Notes: generated by a model from the sequence alone, not told the origin. DNA of 64,000 nucleotides from Promicromonospora sp. AC04 (GCF_003058225.1 NZ_QBUG01000002.1:186001-250000); one strand, 5' to 3'. Shown: positions 51,830 to 61,436, counted from the first letter of the stretch. Program-made: numbers and translations.

Positions 51830-53293
51830 TCAGCTGCGGTCCGCGATCGTGACCCAGCGGGTCTCGGTGAAGAAGTCGGCTCCCCACTGGGAGCCGAAGT
51901 GGCCGTAGCCGGAGTCCTTGACGCCGCCGACCGGGGCTTGTGGCTCGTCGGACACGGAGTGGTTGTTGATGTGCACCGCTCCGTGTCGTAGCCGTCTGGC
52001 GATCGCCAGTCCCCGGGTGGCGTTCTCGGTGTACACGGCCGAGCTCAGGCCGTAGTCGGTGTCGTTGGCCAGGGTGAGTGCGGCCTCGTCGTCAGGCACG
52101 GTGAAGATCGTGGCGACGGGGCCGAACACCTCCTCCCCGTAGATCCGCATCTCGGGCGTGATGCCGGTGAGGACGGTGGCGGGGTAGAACGCTCCGTCGG
52201 GCGTGCCGCCGCCGACGAGGACGCGTGCGCCCTTCGCGACGGCGTCGGCGACAAGGCCTGCGACGCGCTCGGCGGCGCGGGCGTTGATGAGCGGCCCGAC
52301 GGTGGTGGTGGGTGAGTCCGGGTCGCCCTGTCCGAGTGCTCGCACCTGCTCGACGAAGCGCGTGGTGAAGTCGTCGGCGATGTCCTGGTGGACGATGACG
52401 CGGTCCACGCACATGCAGATCTGGCCGGAGTTCATGAACTTCGCCGTGGTCACGCCGTTGGCGGCGTGGTCGAGGTCGGCGTCGGCCAGGACGAGGATCG
52501 GATTCTTGCCGCCGAGCTCCAGGATCGCGGGCTTGAGGTGTTGGCCGGCTGCCGCTCCGACGATGCGTCCCACGTTGGTGGATCCGGTGAAGTTGACGCG
52601 GCGGATCCTTGGGTCGGCAACCAGGGCCTGCACCACGCCGGGTGCGTCGGCGCGGTCATTGGTCACGGTGTTGACCACGCCGTCGGGCAGTCCGGCGTCG
52701 GCGAGCACCTGGGCGAGGAAGAGCCCGGAGGTGACGGGGGCGTCCTCGCTCGGCCGGATGACGACGGGGTTTCCGGTGGCGAGGGCTACGGCGACGGCTC
52801 GGGCGCACAGGATGAGTGGCCCGTTCCAGGGGACGAAGGCCGCGACCGGTCCGGCGGGCTCGCGTACAGCGAGGGACCACTGGCCAGGGACGTCCGTCGC
52901 CAGGAGCGAACCGGTGGGTGCCGTGGCCATGGTCGCGGCCTGGCGGATCAGCTCGGCCGACATCGAGACGTTGAACGCGGCCCAGGAACGTGTCCCGGCG
53001 GTCTCCGCGAGCATCGCTGTCGTGAACTCCTCGAGCCGGGATTCGAGGAGATCCGCGGCGTGGTTGAGCAGGGCGCGGCGAGCAGAGGGCGCCGTGGCTG
53101 CCCACCCGGCGAACGCCGCGTCGGCGGCGTCGACCGCGCGTGTGACGTCGCCGACGTCACAGGCCGGGACACGGAGGTAGGTCTGCCCTGTACGTGGGTC
53201 GAGGTCGTCGGTCGTCCGGCCGGAGACGGCGGGGACTTCCCGTCCGCCGACGAGGTTGCCGTGGAACTGTGGCGGGGTCTCGGTGATGGTCAT
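51830..53293 (-). CDS. NAD(P)-dependent aldehyde dehydrogenase
   Basis: A 487-residue ALDH-superfamily enzyme oxidising aldehydes to acids. VPWNGPL near residue 155 and FTGSTNVG near 235 bind cofactor. The general base is in ELGGKNP near 258 and the catalytic cysteine in SGQICMC near 292. It resembles benzaldehyde/vanillin/salicylaldehyde dehydrogenases. It lies between an SDR gene (15-bp gap) and the FUSC/SnoaL frame, so an alcohol-to-aldehyde-to-acid-to-export route is plausible for this operon. Confidence 0.93.
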   Translation of the reverse strand: MTITETPPQFHGNLVGGREVPAVSGRTTDDLDPRTGQTYLRVPACDVGDVTRAVDAADAAFAGWAATAPSARRALLNHAADLLESRLEEFTTAMLAETAGTRSWAAFNVSMSAELIRQAATMATAPTGSLLATDVPGQWSLAVREPAGPVAAFVPWNGPLILCARAVAVALATGNPVVIRPSEDAPVTSGLFLAQVLADAGLPDGVVNTVTNDRADAPGVVQALVADPRIRRVNFTGSTNVGRIVGAAAGQHLKPAILELGGKNPILVLADADLDHAANGVTTAKFMNSGQICMCVDRVIVHQDIADDFTTRFVEQVRALGQGDPDSPTTTVGPLINARAAERVAGLVADAVAKGARVLVGGGTPDGAFYPATVLTGITPEMRIYGEEVFGPVATIFTVPDDEAALTLANDTDYGLSSAVYTENATRGLAIARRLRHGAVHINNHSVSDEPQAPVGGVKDSGYGHFGSQWGADFFTETRWVTIADRS

Positions 53294-53308
53294 GGGTGCT
53301 CCTTGGGA

Positions 53309-54217
53309 TCAGGCCTGGGCGGGGACGGGAGCGCTGGGGTGGAGCACGTCGGCCAGGCCGATGCGGGTCAGGAACTCGGTGCGGATGCGGTCGGCGACCG
53401 CGCTGACGACCGCGGCGCCGTCGTCGGCCGGGTCGATGTGGACCCGGAAGGGACGCTTGCCGTGGGTGGTGCCGACCACGTCGACGATTGCGGTGGCGAC
53501 GTCCGCGACGTCGGCGTCCGGCGGTGCGAGTTCGGCCAGACGGAGGCTGACCTGTTCCATCAGGTTCGGGTAGTGGGCGTCGTAGGCGGCGACGGTGGCG
53601 GAGTCGGCGGGGCGGCCGCTGTTCGCGAAGTGGTTGGTGCCGTGGGTGAACGAGCCGGGAACCACGATGGTGCTCTCGATGCCGAACCGCGCCACCTCGG
53701 CCGCGTAGCTGACCGCGAGGGAGTCCATCGCGGCCTTGGCCGCGAAGTACGGTGCGAGGTAGGGCGGGGTGCCGCCGCGCGTGCTGGTGCTGCCGACCCA
53801 CAGGAGCAGCCCTTCGCCCTGGGCGCGCAGGATCGGGAGCGCGGCGCGGTTGAGGCGCTGGGTGCCCAGAACGTTGGTGTCGTACACGGCGGCGATCTCG
53901 TCGGTGCTGAACGCCTCGGTCGGTCCGGTGACCATGTGCCCGGCGTTGTGCACCACGACGTCCAGGCGGTCTGCCTCGGCCAGGACGGTGGCGATCGCGG
54001 CGTCGCACGACTCCTGCGAGGAGATGTCGAGCTCGACGGCGCGCAGGTCGACGGAGTTGTCGGCCGAGTACTGACGAGCCGCCTCGACCTGTGCGGCGTT
54101 GCGCCCGGACGCGCCACGCATGCCGGCGTAGACGACGTGCCCTGCGTCGGCCAGGGCGCGGGCGGAGAGCGCCCCGAACCCGCTGGACGCGCCGCTGATG
54201 ATGATGACCTTGCTCAT
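53309..54217 (-). CDS. SDR-family oxidoreductase
   Basis: A 302-residue SDR. The cofactor loop is SGASSGFG near residue 8, followed by HNAGH and the catalytic YFAAK near 160. The extended C-terminus of about 60 residues is like the 'SDR family oxidoreductase' DltE group. It is part of the SDR-SDR-aldehyde dehydrogenase-FUSC operon and divergent, with the next SDR, from a LuxR-type regulator. The substrate is unknown. Confidence 0.9.
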   Translation of the reverse strand: MSKVIIISGASSGFGALSARALADAGHVVYAGMRGASGRNAAQVEAARQYSADNSVDLRAVELDISSQESCDAAIATVLAEADRLDVVVHNAGHMVTGPTEAFSTDEIAAVYDTNVLGTQRLNRAALPILRAQGEGLLLWVGSTSTRGGTPPYLAPYFAAKAAMDSLAVSYAAEVARFGIESTIVVPGSFTHGTNHFANSGRPADSATVAAYDAHYPNLMEQVSLRLAELAPPDADVADVATAIVDVVGTTHGKRPFRVHIDPADDGAAVVSAVADRIRTEFLTRIGLADVLHPSAPVPAQA

Positions 54218-54276
54218 GATGTGCTCCTGGGTGAGTTGATCAGAGGTGTTGGTTGGGGTGACAGGACTGCCCGAAA

Positions 54277-55026
54277 TCAGACGATGCCGCCGTTGACTCG
54301 GATGACCTGGCCGTTGATCCAGCGGGCGGGTCCGGCGAGGAACGCCACGACCTCGGCGATGTCGGCCGGGACACCGAGGCGCTCCAGGGGCGGCTGGGCG
54401 GCCATGCGCGCGATGGTCGCCTCGTCCTTGCCGTCCAGGAACAGTGCCGTGGCCGTCGGCCCGGGCGAGACCGCGTTGACCGTGATGTCCCGGCCGCGCA
54501 GCTCCCGGGCGAGGATCAGGGTGATGGCCTCGACCGCGCCCTTGGTCGCGGCGTAGCCGGCGTAGGTCGGCAGCGACAGGTTGACCACGGAGCTGGCGAA
54601 GTTGATGATCGCGCCGCCCGGTCGGATCCGGCGAGCGGCCTGCTGGTCGACCACGAACGTGCCGCGCACGTTGACGCGGTGCATGAGGTCGATGTCCTCG
54701 AGCGCGGCGTCGACGAACGGAGCGAGGCGCATGATGCCCGCGGCGTGCACCACGACATCGACGCCGCCGAAGGTCGTGTCAACCTGGTCGAACGCCGACT
54801 GGGTGGCGATCTCGTCGGCGACGTCAGCCTGGATCGAGATGGCGTGACCGCCCGTGGCGGTGATCCCCTCGACGACGGCGTCGGCCTCGGTCTTGTTGCC
54901 CGCGTAGACGATCGCGACGGCGAACCCGTCTGCGGCGAGCCGCTCCGCGCTCTCGCGGCCGATGCCCCGGGACCCGCCGGTGACGATCGCGACGCGCTGG
55001 GCGCCGGAGGGGGTGGTGCTGGTCAT
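54277..55026 (-). CDS. Short-chain dehydrogenase/reductase (FabG-like)
   Basis: A 249-residue classical SDR with TGGSRGIG near residue 17, HAAGIM and catalytic YAATKGAV, followed by NAVSPGPTATALF and a C-terminal INGQVIRVNGG, as in FabG-like reductases. The ATG at 55026 gives a normal N-terminus. It is the first gene of the operon running to 50212. Its promoter region, shared with the LuxR-type regulator, contains GCCTA/TAGGC sites. Confidence 0.92.
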   Translation of the reverse strand: MTSTTPSGAQRVAIVTGGSRGIGRESAERLAADGFAVAIVYAGNKTEADAVVEGITATGGHAISIQADVADEIATQSAFDQVDTTFGGVDVVVHAAGIMRLAPFVDAALEDIDLMHRVNVRGTFVVDQQAARRIRPGGAIINFASSVVNLSLPTYAGYAATKGAVEAITLILARELRGRDITVNAVSPGPTATALFLDGKDEATIARMAAQPPLERLGVPADIAEVVAFLAGPARWINGQVIRVNGGIV

Positions 55027-55106
55027 GGTGAGCTCCTTGATCGAACGGTTCGTGCTGACCGGTTCAATCTCGTGTGCGGCGTCCCGCTCAGGCATCGGCA
55101 CCCGTT

Positions 55107-55146
55107 GCCTAAAAGGTTCGCCCGGGTACTAGGCACTGGACGCCTA
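55107..55146. promoter_or_regulatory. GCCTA/TAGGC sites between SDR operon and LuxR regulator
   Basis: GCCTA at 55107-55111, TAGGC at 55130-55134 and GCCTA at 55142-55146. The last two form an inverted repeat with a 7-bp spacer, 23 bp before the regulator's start. They are a candidate binding site for the LAL regulator, acting in both directions. Confidence 0.45.
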
Positions 55147-55168
55147 ACGAGCGGCGTTAACATGCCCT

Positions 55169-57895
55169 ATGCAAGGCCGACCCGTGACAGCCCCGTTGAT
55201 CGGCCGCGAACGTCAGGTCCGCGCTCTACAAGCCCTCCTCGACCAGGCGGCCGGGGGTGCGGGTGCGGCACTCGTGCTGCATGGTGACGCCGGGGTCGGC
55301 AAGAGTGCCCTCCTCGAGGCGGTGACCCTCCCGGGCTCACTCACCCTGCGAACTCGTGGCATCGAGTTCGAGGCCGAGTTCGCCTTCGCCGCGTTGCACC
55401 AGCTGTGCCGTCCGGTGCTCGGCCTGCTCGAGTCCCTGCCTGGCCCGCAGCGCGACGCCCTGGAGACCGCCTTCGGCCTGCGCCCTGAGACACAGGCCGA
55501 TCTCTACCTCGTCAGCCTCGCGACGCTCAACCTGCTCACCTCGGCCGGCGAGGGACGGCCGGTGGTCTGCCTGGTCGACGACGCGCACTGGCTCGACGAC
55601 GCCTCCGCGCGCGTCCTCGGGTTCGTGGGGCGCAGGCTCGCGGACGAGCCGGTCGTCCTTCTGCTCTCCACACGCGACCGCCCCGAGCCGGGGCCCCTCG
55701 ACCCGATCCCGACCATGCCCGTCACGCCCCTGAGCGAGGCCGAGTCGCGCGCGCTCCTGCGCTCGCGTCGCACAGCACCTCTGGACCCGCGCGTCGAGCA
55801 ACGGATCCTCGCGGAGGCACGAGGCAATCCCCTGGCGCTGCTGGAGCTCCCCCAGATGCGGCACGATCCGAGCGCCGTGCCGGCGTACCTCGTCCTGACG
55901 GCGCGGGACACGGTGCAGAAGTCCTTCTCCCAGCGCCTCGCCGCTCTCGACCGGGCGACGCGGCTACCGCTGCTCGTCGCCGCGGCCGAGCCACTCGGCG
56001 ACCCCCAGCTCTTCTGGGCGGCGCTGCCCCGCCTCGACGTCGGACCGGCCGAAGTGGCCCGCGCCGAGGGCACGGGGATGCTCACGGTGGGGTCCCACGT
56101 GGTGCTGCGCCACCCCCTTGCCCGGGCCGCTGTGTACGAGGGAGCCACACCAGAAGACCGCCGCACGGTGCATCGTGTGCTCGCCGCCGTCACCGACGCC
56201 GAACGGGACCTGGACCGGCAGATCTGGCACCGGGCACAGGCCAGCCTCGGCCTGGACGACGACCTTGCCGCCGACCTCGAGGGTGCCGCCTCCCGGGCAG
56301 CCTCGCGAGGCGGTCTAGCCGCGGCCGGCACCTTCCTGAGACGGGCGGCCGCTCTCAGCACCGAGGACACCACCCGGGCCCGACGGCGCCTGGCTGCTGC
56401 GGACACGCTGCAACGCGCCGGGGACATCGAGGGCGCACACGTCATGCTCGACCGGGCCGAGAGCGGCCCACTGGACACGGCCCAGACAAACGAGGCACGA
56501 CTGATCCGAGCACGGATCACCCTGTACACACGGCAGGGCAACAAGGCCCTGCGGATGCTCCTCGACGTCGCCGAGCGCCTGGACCCGGGGACCGCAACCG
56601 ACGCCTACCTCGCAGCCTTTCTAGCAGCACTGTGGGGACGGCGTCTGGCCGGCGACGACCCCCTCCTCGAAGTCGCCCATGCAGCCGCCCGCCGTAGAGT
56701 CGAACCAGCTGACGACGACCCTCGTCACCTGATCATCGACGCGTACACCGCACAGGCCACGCGCCCACCCGCCGACGCGGAACGCGCCATGCGACACACG
56801 GTCGAGGAACTTGTCGCCGCACCCGTGCACGACGAACGCCTCGGCCAATGGTGGTGGATCGGAGCGATGATCGCCGAGGACCTCTGGGACGAGGCCTCCT
56901 GGCGAACCCTCGCCCGACGCCACGTCGACGTCGCACGCGAGACCGGCGCGGTGACCGTCCTCCCGAACGGGCTCAACCTCCTGGCACTCACGGACGTCCA
57001 CACCGGTGACCTCCGCACCGCGGACGCCCGCATCGCCGAGGCCTATGCGATCTCCGAGGCGATCGGAGCCCCTGGAATCACCTACGTCGACTGCCTGCTG
57101 CACGCCTGGCGAGGCGACGAGACAGCCCTCCAGGCCATGATCGACACCGAGTATCCACGCGCCGTGGCGAACGGCGAGGGAGGCTCACTCACCAGCCTCG
57201 AACTCGCCCAGGGCATTCTCTACAACGGCCTCGGGAAGTGGGAACGTGCGCTCGCCGCGACGGCTCCCACTCAGGAGCGCGACGAGATCGGGTACTACGC
57301 CTTCAACCCCGTGGAGTACATCGAAGCAGCAGCCCGACTCGGCAGGAACGACCTCGCGGCCGCCCCGATGCAGCGCCTTCACGAACGAGTGGCCGCGCAT
57401 CCGACACCCTGGGGCAGCGGCACCGAGAACCGACTCCTCGCGTTGCTCGCCGGGGAGCAAGAAACCGCCGAAACCTACCACCAGGAATCGATCGACTCTC
57501 TCAGCGGATCCGTCGCGCGGCTGGAACTCGCCCGATCGCACCTCGCCTATGGTGAATGGCTTCGCCGACACCGTCGGCCCCGGGAAGCGCGCGAGCACCT
57601 CGATTCGGCCCACGAGGTCTTCGCCGCGGCGGGTGCCATGGGATTCGCCGGCCACGCAGCACGCGAGCTACAGGCAGCCGGTGGGTCAGCCCGCCCCGCG
57701 ACATCGAGCATGGTCAGCGCACTGAGCGGCCGAGAACTCCTGATCGCCACGCGCGTCGCCGAAGGTGCCACCTCGAACGAGGTCGCTGCCGCACTCTTCA
57801 TCAGCCGACGAACCGTAGACGCACATCTGCGCACGATCTTCCGGAAGCTCGACATCACCTCGCGACGCGAGCTGCGGTCGTTCGACCTGACCTGA
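55169..57895 (+). CDS. LAL-type LuxR-family regulator with AAA ATPase domain
   Basis: A 908-residue regulator. The Walker A motif GDAGVGKSALLEA is near residue 39 and the Walker B VCLVDDAHWLD near 133, within an AAA ATPase domain of about 300 residues. A long alpha-helical TPR-like region follows, and a C-terminal LuxR HTH (LSGRELLIATRVAEGATSNE, then AALFISRRTVDAHL) ends the protein. Such LAL regulators bind ATP and a small ligand and usually activate the adjoining operon. Here that is the divergent SDR-SDR-aldehyde dehydrogenase-FUSC operon. A GTG at 55184 is an alternative start. Confidence 0.92.
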   Translation: MQGRPVTAPLIGRERQVRALQALLDQAAGGAGAALVLHGDAGVGKSALLEAVTLPGSLTLRTRGIEFEAEFAFAALHQLCRPVLGLLESLPGPQRDALETAFGLRPETQADLYLVSLATLNLLTSAGEGRPVVCLVDDAHWLDDASARVLGFVGRRLADEPVVLLLSTRDRPEPGPLDPIPTMPVTPLSEAESRALLRSRRTAPLDPRVEQRILAEARGNPLALLELPQMRHDPSAVPAYLVLTARDTVQKSFSQRLAALDRATRLPLLVAAAEPLGDPQLFWAALPRLDVGPAEVARAEGTGMLTVGSHVVLRHPLARAAVYEGATPEDRRTVHRVLAAVTDAERDLDRQIWHRAQASLGLDDDLAADLEGAASRAASRGGLAAAGTFLRRAAALSTEDTTRARRRLAAADTLQRAGDIEGAHVMLDRAESGPLDTAQTNEARLIRARITLYTRQGNKALRMLLDVAERLDPGTATDAYLAAFLAALWGRRLAGDDPLLEVAHAAARRRVEPADDDPRHLIIDAYTAQATRPPADAERAMRHTVEELVAAPVHDERLGQWWWIGAMIAEDLWDEASWRTLARRHVDVARETGAVTVLPNGLNLLALTDVHTGDLRTADARIAEAYAISEAIGAPGITYVDCLLHAWRGDETALQAMIDTEYPRAVANGEGGSLTSLELAQGILYNGLGKWERALAATAPTQERDEIGYYAFNPVEYIEAAARLGRNDLAAAPMQRLHERVAAHPTPWGSGTENRLLALLAGEQETAETYHQESIDSLSGSVARLELARSHLAYGEWLRRHRRPREAREHLDSAHEVFAAAGAMGFAGHAARELQAAGGSARPATSSMVSALSGRELLIATRVAEGATSNEVAAALFISRRTVDAHLRTIFRKLDITSRRELRSFDLT

Positions 57896-58127
57896 GCAGG
57901 GCAAAGAAGTACGTGCGAATAGCAGGGTCTCCAACCCACCCAGGAGGCTGCTCAAGGACCGAGCCACGTCGTGCGCGGTGCGATCGCGTGGTCGGCGGCC
58001 ACAGGCTTGTGGTTCCACACAAACAACGACGCATCCGGCGGTGGCCACGCCACGTCAAACGTCACCGCAGGTCAACAGCCCGGTCCTCGGCTGCATTACT
58101 GGGCGCCTGCCGATGAAGCGCAGGGCT

Positions 58128-59048
58128 TTACCTACGTGAGTTGTCGATTCCTGCCCGTGTGGCGTCCGCGCCCCAGCTGGCCAGCAAACGCAGTCCCTCA
58201 GCCGATGGTGACTCCGGTTCGGCGTGGTAGGACAACAGCGTCTGGTCGGGGTCATCGGTGAGGAACGCTTCGAGGCGGAGGTCGAGCTCGCCGACGAGGG
58301 GGTGCCGCAAGCGCTGGGTGCCATGCGGTCTCTCCTGGACGTTGTGGGTGGCCCACAACTGCCGGAACTCCTCGTTCCTCACGGACAGCTCGCCTACCAG
58401 GGCGGCCAGCTGAGGGTCGTTCGGATGGGCGCCGGCGTACATGCGCAGCTGGCTGACGGTGTCGATCGCCTTCTGCTTCCAATCCACGAACAGGTCGCGG
58501 TACTCGGGCCGCAGGAACACCAGCCGCGCCCAGTTGCGCTCCTGCGCCGGCAGTTGCGCCAGGTCGCCGAACAGTGCCGCGGCGATCCGGTTCCAGGCGA
58601 GGATGTCCGAGCGTCGCCCCACGACCATCGCCGGGACGCCTTCCATGGCGTCCAGCAGCGTCCGCAGCGTGCCGCGTACCTGCTGCCTGCGAACGACCGG
58701 CTTCCTGTTCTTCGGCTTCGCCAGGTGCGTCAGGTGAGCGTGCTCATCGTCACTGAGCCTGAGCGCACGGGCGATGGAGTCGAGGATCTCCGTCGACACG
58801 TTTCGCCCGTCGCCCTGTTCGAGGCGGGTGTAGTACGCCACCGACACCCCGGCCAGCTGCGCCAGCTCCTCGCGTCGTAGCCCCGGTACCCGACGGCGCC
58901 GACCGAAGTCCGGCAGTCCCACGTCCTGCGGCTTCAGCCGGGCCCGCCGGGTACGCAGGAACTCGCTGAGCCCGGCCCGCGGGTGCGAGCCGCCCGCGCC
59001 GGGTCCGCGCACCGGTTCGGGGTGTTCGTCCATCACCTCAGTATCCAT
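58128..59048 (-). CDS. XRE-family regulator with MmyB-like ligand domain
   Basis: A 306-residue third member of the XRE/MmyB set in this window. The HTH has GLRREELAQLAGVS and YYTRLEQG at about residues 55-80, preceded by a longer Pro/Gly-rich N-terminus. The MmyB domain carries the ILAWNRIAAALFGD segment. ATG codons at 59048 and 59033 are both possible starts. It faces a run of oxidoreductase genes and fragments on the plus strand, repeating the XRE-SDR arrangement of the window's left end. Confidence 0.87.
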   Translation of the reverse strand: MDTEVMDEHPEPVRGPGAGGSHPRAGLSEFLRTRRARLKPQDVGLPDFGRRRRVPGLRREELAQLAGVSVAYYTRLEQGDGRNVSTEILDSIARALRLSDDEHAHLTHLAKPKNRKPVVRRQQVRGTLRTLLDAMEGVPAMVVGRRSDILAWNRIAAALFGDLAQLPAQERNWARLVFLRPEYRDLFVDWKQKAIDTVSQLRMYAGAHPNDPQLAALVGELSVRNEEFRQLWATHNVQERPHGTQRLRHPLVGELDLRLEAFLTDDPDQTLLSYHAEPESPSAEGLRLLASWGADATRAGIDNSRR

Positions 59049-59298
59049 GGCCGGACACGCATCAGCATGATCCTGCCAGTAGTAGGACCAGCGGACGTAC
59101 GCAAGACCGTGGCCTGGGTAAGTGCCGGGGCGCCCGGCACGCTGAGTAATCGTCGGACCGAGGGCGGCCGGAAACGGATCCTCGCTGCTCGGCCATCCGC
59201 CGGACCCAAGGAGGGTCGGATGAGGTGATCCTGCCTGGTGCCCGTACAGCTACACCAGTCCATGGAGTCACCGCTCCGCCCTCGCCTCAACCACACCT
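59049..59298. other. Upstream region of the third XRE module
   Basis: About 250 bp between the regulator and the aldo/keto reductase remnant. It should hold the regulator's promoter and perhaps lost 5' parts of the reductase gene. I see no operator-like palindrome and no intact reading frame. Confidence 0.4.
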
Positions 59299-59535
59299 TT
59301 GGAGCGCTGCGCATGCGATACCAGTGCGATCATCGGGCCCCGCACGATGGAGCACCTCGACGACCTCCTCGCCGGCATCGACTTGACGCTCACCGACGAA
59401 GTCCTCGACCAGATCGACAAGATCGTTCCACCCGGCGCCGACATCGGCATGCCCGACCAGTCCGCCTACCTGCCCCCGGCCCTGCAGCACCCGGCCCTGC
59501 GCCGTCGGCCCGCTGGTGAGCGAGCCGCCGCCTGA
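59299..59535 (+). pseudogene. Aldo/keto reductase C-terminal remnant
   Basis: The frame encodes TSAIIGPRTMEHLDDLL, then LTDEVLDQIDKIVPPG and a Pro/Arg tail. This is the characteristic C-terminal end of actinobacterial aldo/keto reductases, where SAIIGPRT binds the NADP phosphate. The first 250 or so residues, including the catalytic tetrad, are missing, and the upstream frame gives no family match. It is therefore a truncated gene, probably inert. Confidence 0.7.
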
Positions 59536-59641
59536 TCACATCCCGCGCTGTTCTCACGAGCGTCAACGTCAGACCACAGGTCGAACTGCCGCTCATCAGC
59601 CTTACGAAGACAAGTCATTCAACTCACCTTGGAGTTCTTTC

Positions 59642-60388
59642 ATGTCACGACTAGCAAACAAGCGCGCCCTCATCACCGGTGGTACCAGCGGTATCGGGCT
59701 GGAAACCGCCAAGCAGTTCCTGGCCGAGGGCGCGCAGGTGATCGTCACCGGCGTCACCCCGGCGCACATCGAGAAGGCCCGCATCGAGCTCGGCAACGAC
59801 GTTGCGGTGCTGCAGGTCGACGCGGTCGACCTGGCCGCGCAGCAGGAGCTCGCCCGGACGGTCCAGGACCGTTTCGGGTCCCTGGACATCGCGTTCCTCA
59901 ACGCCGGCGTGTCCGACTGGCGGCCGTTCGAGACACATGACGAAGCCAGTTTCGACCGCCTGTTCACCATCAACGTCAAGAGCGTCTTCTTCCTGATGCA
60001 GTCGCTGGTCCCGGTGCTCGCCAACCCGTCCTCGGTGGTGCTGAACTCCAGCGCCAGCGCCCACAGCGCGGCCGCCACCGCGAATGCCTACGCCGCGACC
60101 AAGGGCGCCGTGTCCGCGTTGATGCGCTCGTGGAACGCCGACCTGCTGGGCTCGCACGGCGTGCGGGTCAACGCAGTCAGCCCCGGCCCGATCGCCACCC
60201 CGCTCTACGACAGCATCCCCGCCGAGTACCACCAGGTCGTCATGGACGGCATCCGCGCCGACATCCCACTCGGACGGCTCGGGGAAGCCGAGGAGATCGC
60301 CAAAGCGGTTGTCTACCTGGCCTCCGACGAGTCCCGGTTCACCGTGGGCGCCGACCTGGTGATCGACGGCGGGCTGACCGTCTTCTAG
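59642..60388 (+). CDS. Short-chain dehydrogenase/reductase
   Basis: A 248-residue classical SDR with TGGTSGIG near residue 12, LNAGVSD, the catalytic YAATKGAV and NAVSPGPIATPLY, ending TVGADLVIDGGLTVF. The ATG at 59642 has only a weak GGAG before it. It follows the aldo/keto reductase remnant and precedes a fragment of a second, very similar SDR. The substrate is unknown. Confidence 0.92.
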   Translation: MSRLANKRALITGGTSGIGLETAKQFLAEGAQVIVTGVTPAHIEKARIELGNDVAVLQVDAVDLAAQQELARTVQDRFGSLDIAFLNAGVSDWRPFETHDEASFDRLFTINVKSVFFLMQSLVPVLANPSSVVLNSSASAHSAAATANAYAATKGAVSALMRSWNADLLGSHGVRVNAVSPGPIATPLYDSIPAEYHQVVMDGIRADIPLGRLGEAEEIAKAVVYLASDESRFTVGADLVIDGGLTVF

Positions 60389-60425
60389 GCCACGACACCC
60401 GGACCGACCTCGAAAGAACAGCATC

Positions 60426-60500
60426 ATGACTCGACTTCAGGGCAGGCGCGCCGTCATCACCGACGGCACCAGCGGCATCGGCCTGGAGACCACGCGCCGT
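60426..60500 (+). pseudogene. SDR N-terminal remnant
   Basis: A start codon followed by TRLQGRRAVITDGTSGIGLE, the first 25 residues of an SDR, lies 37 bp after the intact SDR and closely resembles its N-terminus. The likeness stops near ETTRR, and the frame runs open into the hydrolase gene without a stop. The conserved glycine of TGG is Asp here. It is a truncated SDR left by a deletion or unequal recombination. Confidence 0.7.
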
Positions 60501-60542
60501 ACTGCGTACGACCTAGCACACCCGACCAACGAAAGAATCACG

Positions 60543-61436
60543 ATGACGACCACGCACCACCAGCTGACCCCGGCTGATGCCGAGACCATGACGGCGACGC
60601 GGGCCTATCTCTCTACCATGCCGCGGATGGAGATCGCCCCCGAGTCGCGCGGCTTCTACGACGAGTTCATGGCGACGACGCCCGCTGCGGAGGGTGTCCG
60701 GTTCGAGCCCGGAACGGTCGCCGGCGTCGCGGGGTGGTGGTGCATCCCGGAGGACTCGCTCGTCGACGCGACGCTGGTCCACTTCCACGGCGGCGGCTAC
60801 GTCATCGGCTCCGCGCTGGCCTTCCGCAACCTTGTCAGCCATCTCGCGCAACAGGTGGGGGCGTCCGCCTTCGTCCCCGAGTATGCGCTCGCCCCCGAGG
60901 CGCCGTTCCCTGCCGCGCTCGACCAGGCGGTGGCCATCATCCAGGCCTTGCACGACGACGGACGCACCCGTCTCGCAGTCTCCGGAGACTCGGCCGGCGG
61001 AGGGCTCGCCCTCGCGGCGGTGCAGGCGAGCGGTTCGGCTGCGCGCGCGCTCGTGCTCGTCTCGCCCTGGGCCGACCTGACGCTGACCGCCCCCAGCCTG
61101 ATGGAGCGTGCCGACGCCGATCTGATCATCGCGCGCGACGCCCTGGACGCGGCCGCCACGTCCTACGCGGGACCACACGACCGCGGCGACGCGCGCCTCT
61201 CGCCCCGCTTCGGCTCGTTCGCCGAGGCGCCGCCGATCATGGTCCACGTCGGCACCGACGAAGCCTTGTTCGACGACGCGACGGCGATCGCCGAGGCGGA
61301 CGGCGCGAAGGTCGAGCTCCACGTGTGGGAGGGCATGACTCACGTCTTCCCTGCCAACCTCGCCGCGCTCGAGGCCGGTCGCGAGGCGGTCGCGCTTTCG
61401 AGCGCGTTCATGATTGACCACCTCGGCGGCGAGTGA
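60543..61436 (+). CDS. Alpha/beta hydrolase, hormone-sensitive-lipase type
   Basis: A 297-residue esterase/lipase. The oxyanion motif HFHGGGYVIG is near residue 80, the nucleophile serine in GDSAGGG near 145, and the catalytic His in GMTHVF near 266, with an acid residue in the GTDEALFDD segment. It is the HSL (family IV) type that hydrolyses small acyl esters. The ATG at 60543 is chosen because the open frame upstream encodes an SDR remnant. It is convergent with the GlxA-type regulator gene; the 288 bp between show no clear feature. Confidence 0.9.
   Translation: MTTTHHQLTPADAETMTATRAYLSTMPRMEIAPESRGFYDEFMATTPAAEGVRFEPGTVAGVAGWWCIPEDSLVDATLVHFHGGGYVIGSALAFRNLVSHLAQQVGASAFVPEYALAPEAPFPAALDQAVAIIQALHDDGRTRLAVSGDSAGGGLALAAVQASGSAARALVLVSPWADLTLTAPSLMERADADLIIARDALDAAATSYAGPHDRGDARLSPRFGSFAEAPPIMVHVGTDEALFDDATAIAEADGAKVELHVWEGMTHVFPANLAALEAGREAVALSSAFMIDHLGGE

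Noticed and set aside
57896-58127. A possible short gene or terminator between the LAL regulator and the third XRE gene
   Set aside because: The open frame from 57971 runs antisense into the XRE gene and has no family match; only weak hairpins are visible.
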